Assembly (NCBI GenBank): GCA_943735955.1
Contig: OX030956.1
Location: forward strand, 8,877,525-8,941,524
Length of the DNA: 64,000 bases
DNA from: Piscicola geometra
Lineage: Eukaryota; Annelida; Clitellata; Hirudinida; Piscicolidae
Reading direction: 5' to 3'
The notes below the pieces were generated by a model that saw only the letters and a list, made by a program, of their open reading frames with translations, made no database searches and was not told where the DNA came from. The position numbers and the translations under genes were made by a program. This document shows positions 62,311 to 64,000 of this stretch, in pieces (positions within the stretch are counted from its first letter, which is position 1; each line of letters opens with the position of its first letter).

Positions 62311-64000
62311 CACCATACATGAACAACTTTCAATTGATCTAACGTCTGATTATGCCGTAATTCTTTAGAGTCGTATTTATTAAAACTAATATTTCTCTGT
62401 AAATATTGTCTGGCTCACTGTCGAAGCTCTTCAACGCTTGGGCACTGCATGATAATTGTTTTTATAGTTTTTTCATTGCTGAAAGATCTGTTTTATCCAA
62501 TTAAAATATAATTTTGAAAATTCTTATAACTGCAATTCATAAGATTCAATTTATGATCATGTTTTAAGCCAGTTCAGTTTAAGACGAGTTCTAATACCAT
62601 TCAAACATCCAATGCATCGTAGCCTTTCATCCTTTTCATTTTAAGAATATCAACAAAATAGCTACTGAGAAATTATTTGCATCTGAATTTGAAATTAAAT
62701 TTCAGATTTTGGATTGCTTTTTGAGATATTAAGTTGTATTGATGAGGCCAGACGTGCTCTTTTCGTCTTGTTTGACTTGTGTCGAATAAAAAGAAAAAAG
62801 AATGTGTGACGAAAAAAAAGAAAATAAAAATATGTGGAAATGGAATATGGAAAATAAGGAAAAGCCGGAAGAGGAATGTGAAAATGCGCAGGAAAATGTA
62901 AAAGCGAGATTTCCATCTTGGAATGGATCCATGCATTATTCAGGAAGCCCTTTCCGTGATTTTCACAAAATCATATAATATTATTATTATTATTAATAAT
63001 AAAATTTTAAAGATTTAATAAAATTGAAGTAATAACCTAAAAAATGATTTTATAATGTTTGAATAACACTTATTATATAAGAGTAATTACAAAGGCAATG
63101 GATGACAACACTACCAAAAGACAAAAAATCTTCCAAATTTTTTTACAAATGATTGATTTAATCTCATTCGTGGAAAAATGTCACTTAATCAAATTGATTT
63201 TTATAGCGCCCTTTTTAAAATTCAAAACTGCTTCAAAAAATGTGTTAAATAATACAGTTTTTAAAACCCTTTATAGTATTGATATTAAAGTGTTTTTATC
63301 TCCCATGTTAAACTGCAATTTTTAGTTTTATTTGGTTAATTAATCATTTGTTTCATAAAAAACCTACCACTCAAAATATTTTGTTGGAACAAAATATTTG
63401 AACAGGCGTAACAGGTTCAAAACCCAGATTTTACCATTTTATAAATTATTTTTAAAATAACTATTTGACATTCTAATTATGTAAATCCATGTTTTTAGAT
63501 ATTTTTAATGTCAACTACACAACATCACACATGCACAATAATCAAATGAAAGCTGATGAAACACGAAGGCTCCCAAGACATCGAGAATGAGAGGCATTTT
63601 ATGCATTATGATTCCTCAAGCAGCTCTTGTTTTCAGTCGAAAAAATGAGACTGCACATATATTTTTTGTATTTCTTCCTAATAAATTACTCAAATGAAAT
63701 TTAATTGTTAACCGTGCTATAAGACAAGCCTGCATGAAAACGTCAATGCTGCTTCATGCGACAGACAATCAAAAAAACTATATAGGGAGAGGTTGCACAA
63801 GACGGAACTATTTTTAAACGTAGCCTCGTAGCTAAATTGCATGAGAAATAACATTAATATTATTTTATTCAGCCAATATATTGATACCTTGTCTAGTTAT
63901 GTGAACTCAAACATAAAAATAAATAAAAAAGAAAAACAAGTTTTTTTACTTTAAATATGAACACTATAAAATTCCATTTTGAGGGATGTCGCAAAACAAG
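62311..64000. other. 3' flank of gene B, AT-rich
   Basis: Contains the probable 3' UTR of gene B (possible signals ATTAAA near 62379 and 62500), an A/G-biased tract at 62780-62900, an ATTATT run near 62980, and a partial TATAGCGCCCTTT repeat at 63187-63225. No further gene recognised. Confidence 0.4.
63187..63225 (+). repeat. Short TATAGCGCCCTTT repeat, partial copy
   Basis: AATCAAATTGATTTTTATAG then CGCCCTTTTTAAAATTC. It shares the core with 16516-16582 and diverges afterwards. Confidence 0.5.

Overview
The window reads as AT-rich genomic DNA from an animal. The evidence is spliced genes for secreted and membrane proteins (TSP1, SUEL lectin, CUB and Sushi/CCP modules), GT-AG introns of 0.1 to 17 kb, tRNA-derived SINEs, hAT transposons, non-LTR retrotransposon remnants and very long microsatellites. 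A degenerate TTAGGG-type interstitial tract fits most animal phyla. I cannot fix the phylum; a marine or other non-vertebrate metazoan is my best guess. There is no bacterial or organellar gene content.

Only two host genes can be supported. Gene A lies on the minus strand at the left edge (1-1751, running off the window). It has one TSP1 module, one membrane helix and a long basic/acidic cytoplasmic tail holding eight regularly spaced Tyr-Arg-Pro motifs (one is Tyr-Arg-Leu). Gene B lies on the plus strand at 41964-62310. It has a signal-like hydrophobic stretch, a SUEL/galactose-binding-lectin domain, a CUB domain, a Sushi-like domain, a membrane helix in a separate exon and a Gln-rich tail. 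Its exons join in compatible phases except at the last junction, which I could not resolve. Its first exon, with the initiator Met, was not found. Both proteins look like single-pass cell-surface proteins. Nothing in the DNA shows that they act together.

Almost everything else is repeat. Four copies of one hAT family carry asymmetric CCCGTCCCG/GGTACCCG subterminal arrays (4023-5305, 19687-21278, 50337-51420, 23445-23777); two of them have exact 8-bp target duplications. A 2.2-kb hAT with a decayed BED-finger transposase sits at 26535-28747. Two hAT-type MITEs share the ends CAGAGGCGGCGATC (9939-10078 and 50805-50964, the second nested in a hAT copy). A 1.5-kb element with arms of about 100 bp and an 8-bp target duplication lies inside intron 3 of gene B (47394-48905). 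A small inverted-repeat element encloses telomere-like repeats (38736-39028). Two LINE reverse-transcriptase remnants lie at 10090-12450 and 28855-29735, the first interrupted by a 493-bp inverted-repeat element. Two copies of a tRNA-derived SINE lie in opposite orientations (7139-7322, 15502-15753), and a short repeat with a TATAGCGCCCTTT core recurs at least five times.

Long microsatellites (TG, CA, AAT, AAG, a 12-mer and a 15-mer array) and two near-perfect palindromes complete the picture. Many other stretches hold only AT-rich single-copy-looking DNA with no coding signal that I can see. All calls come from reading the sequence by eye; no searches or alignments were run.
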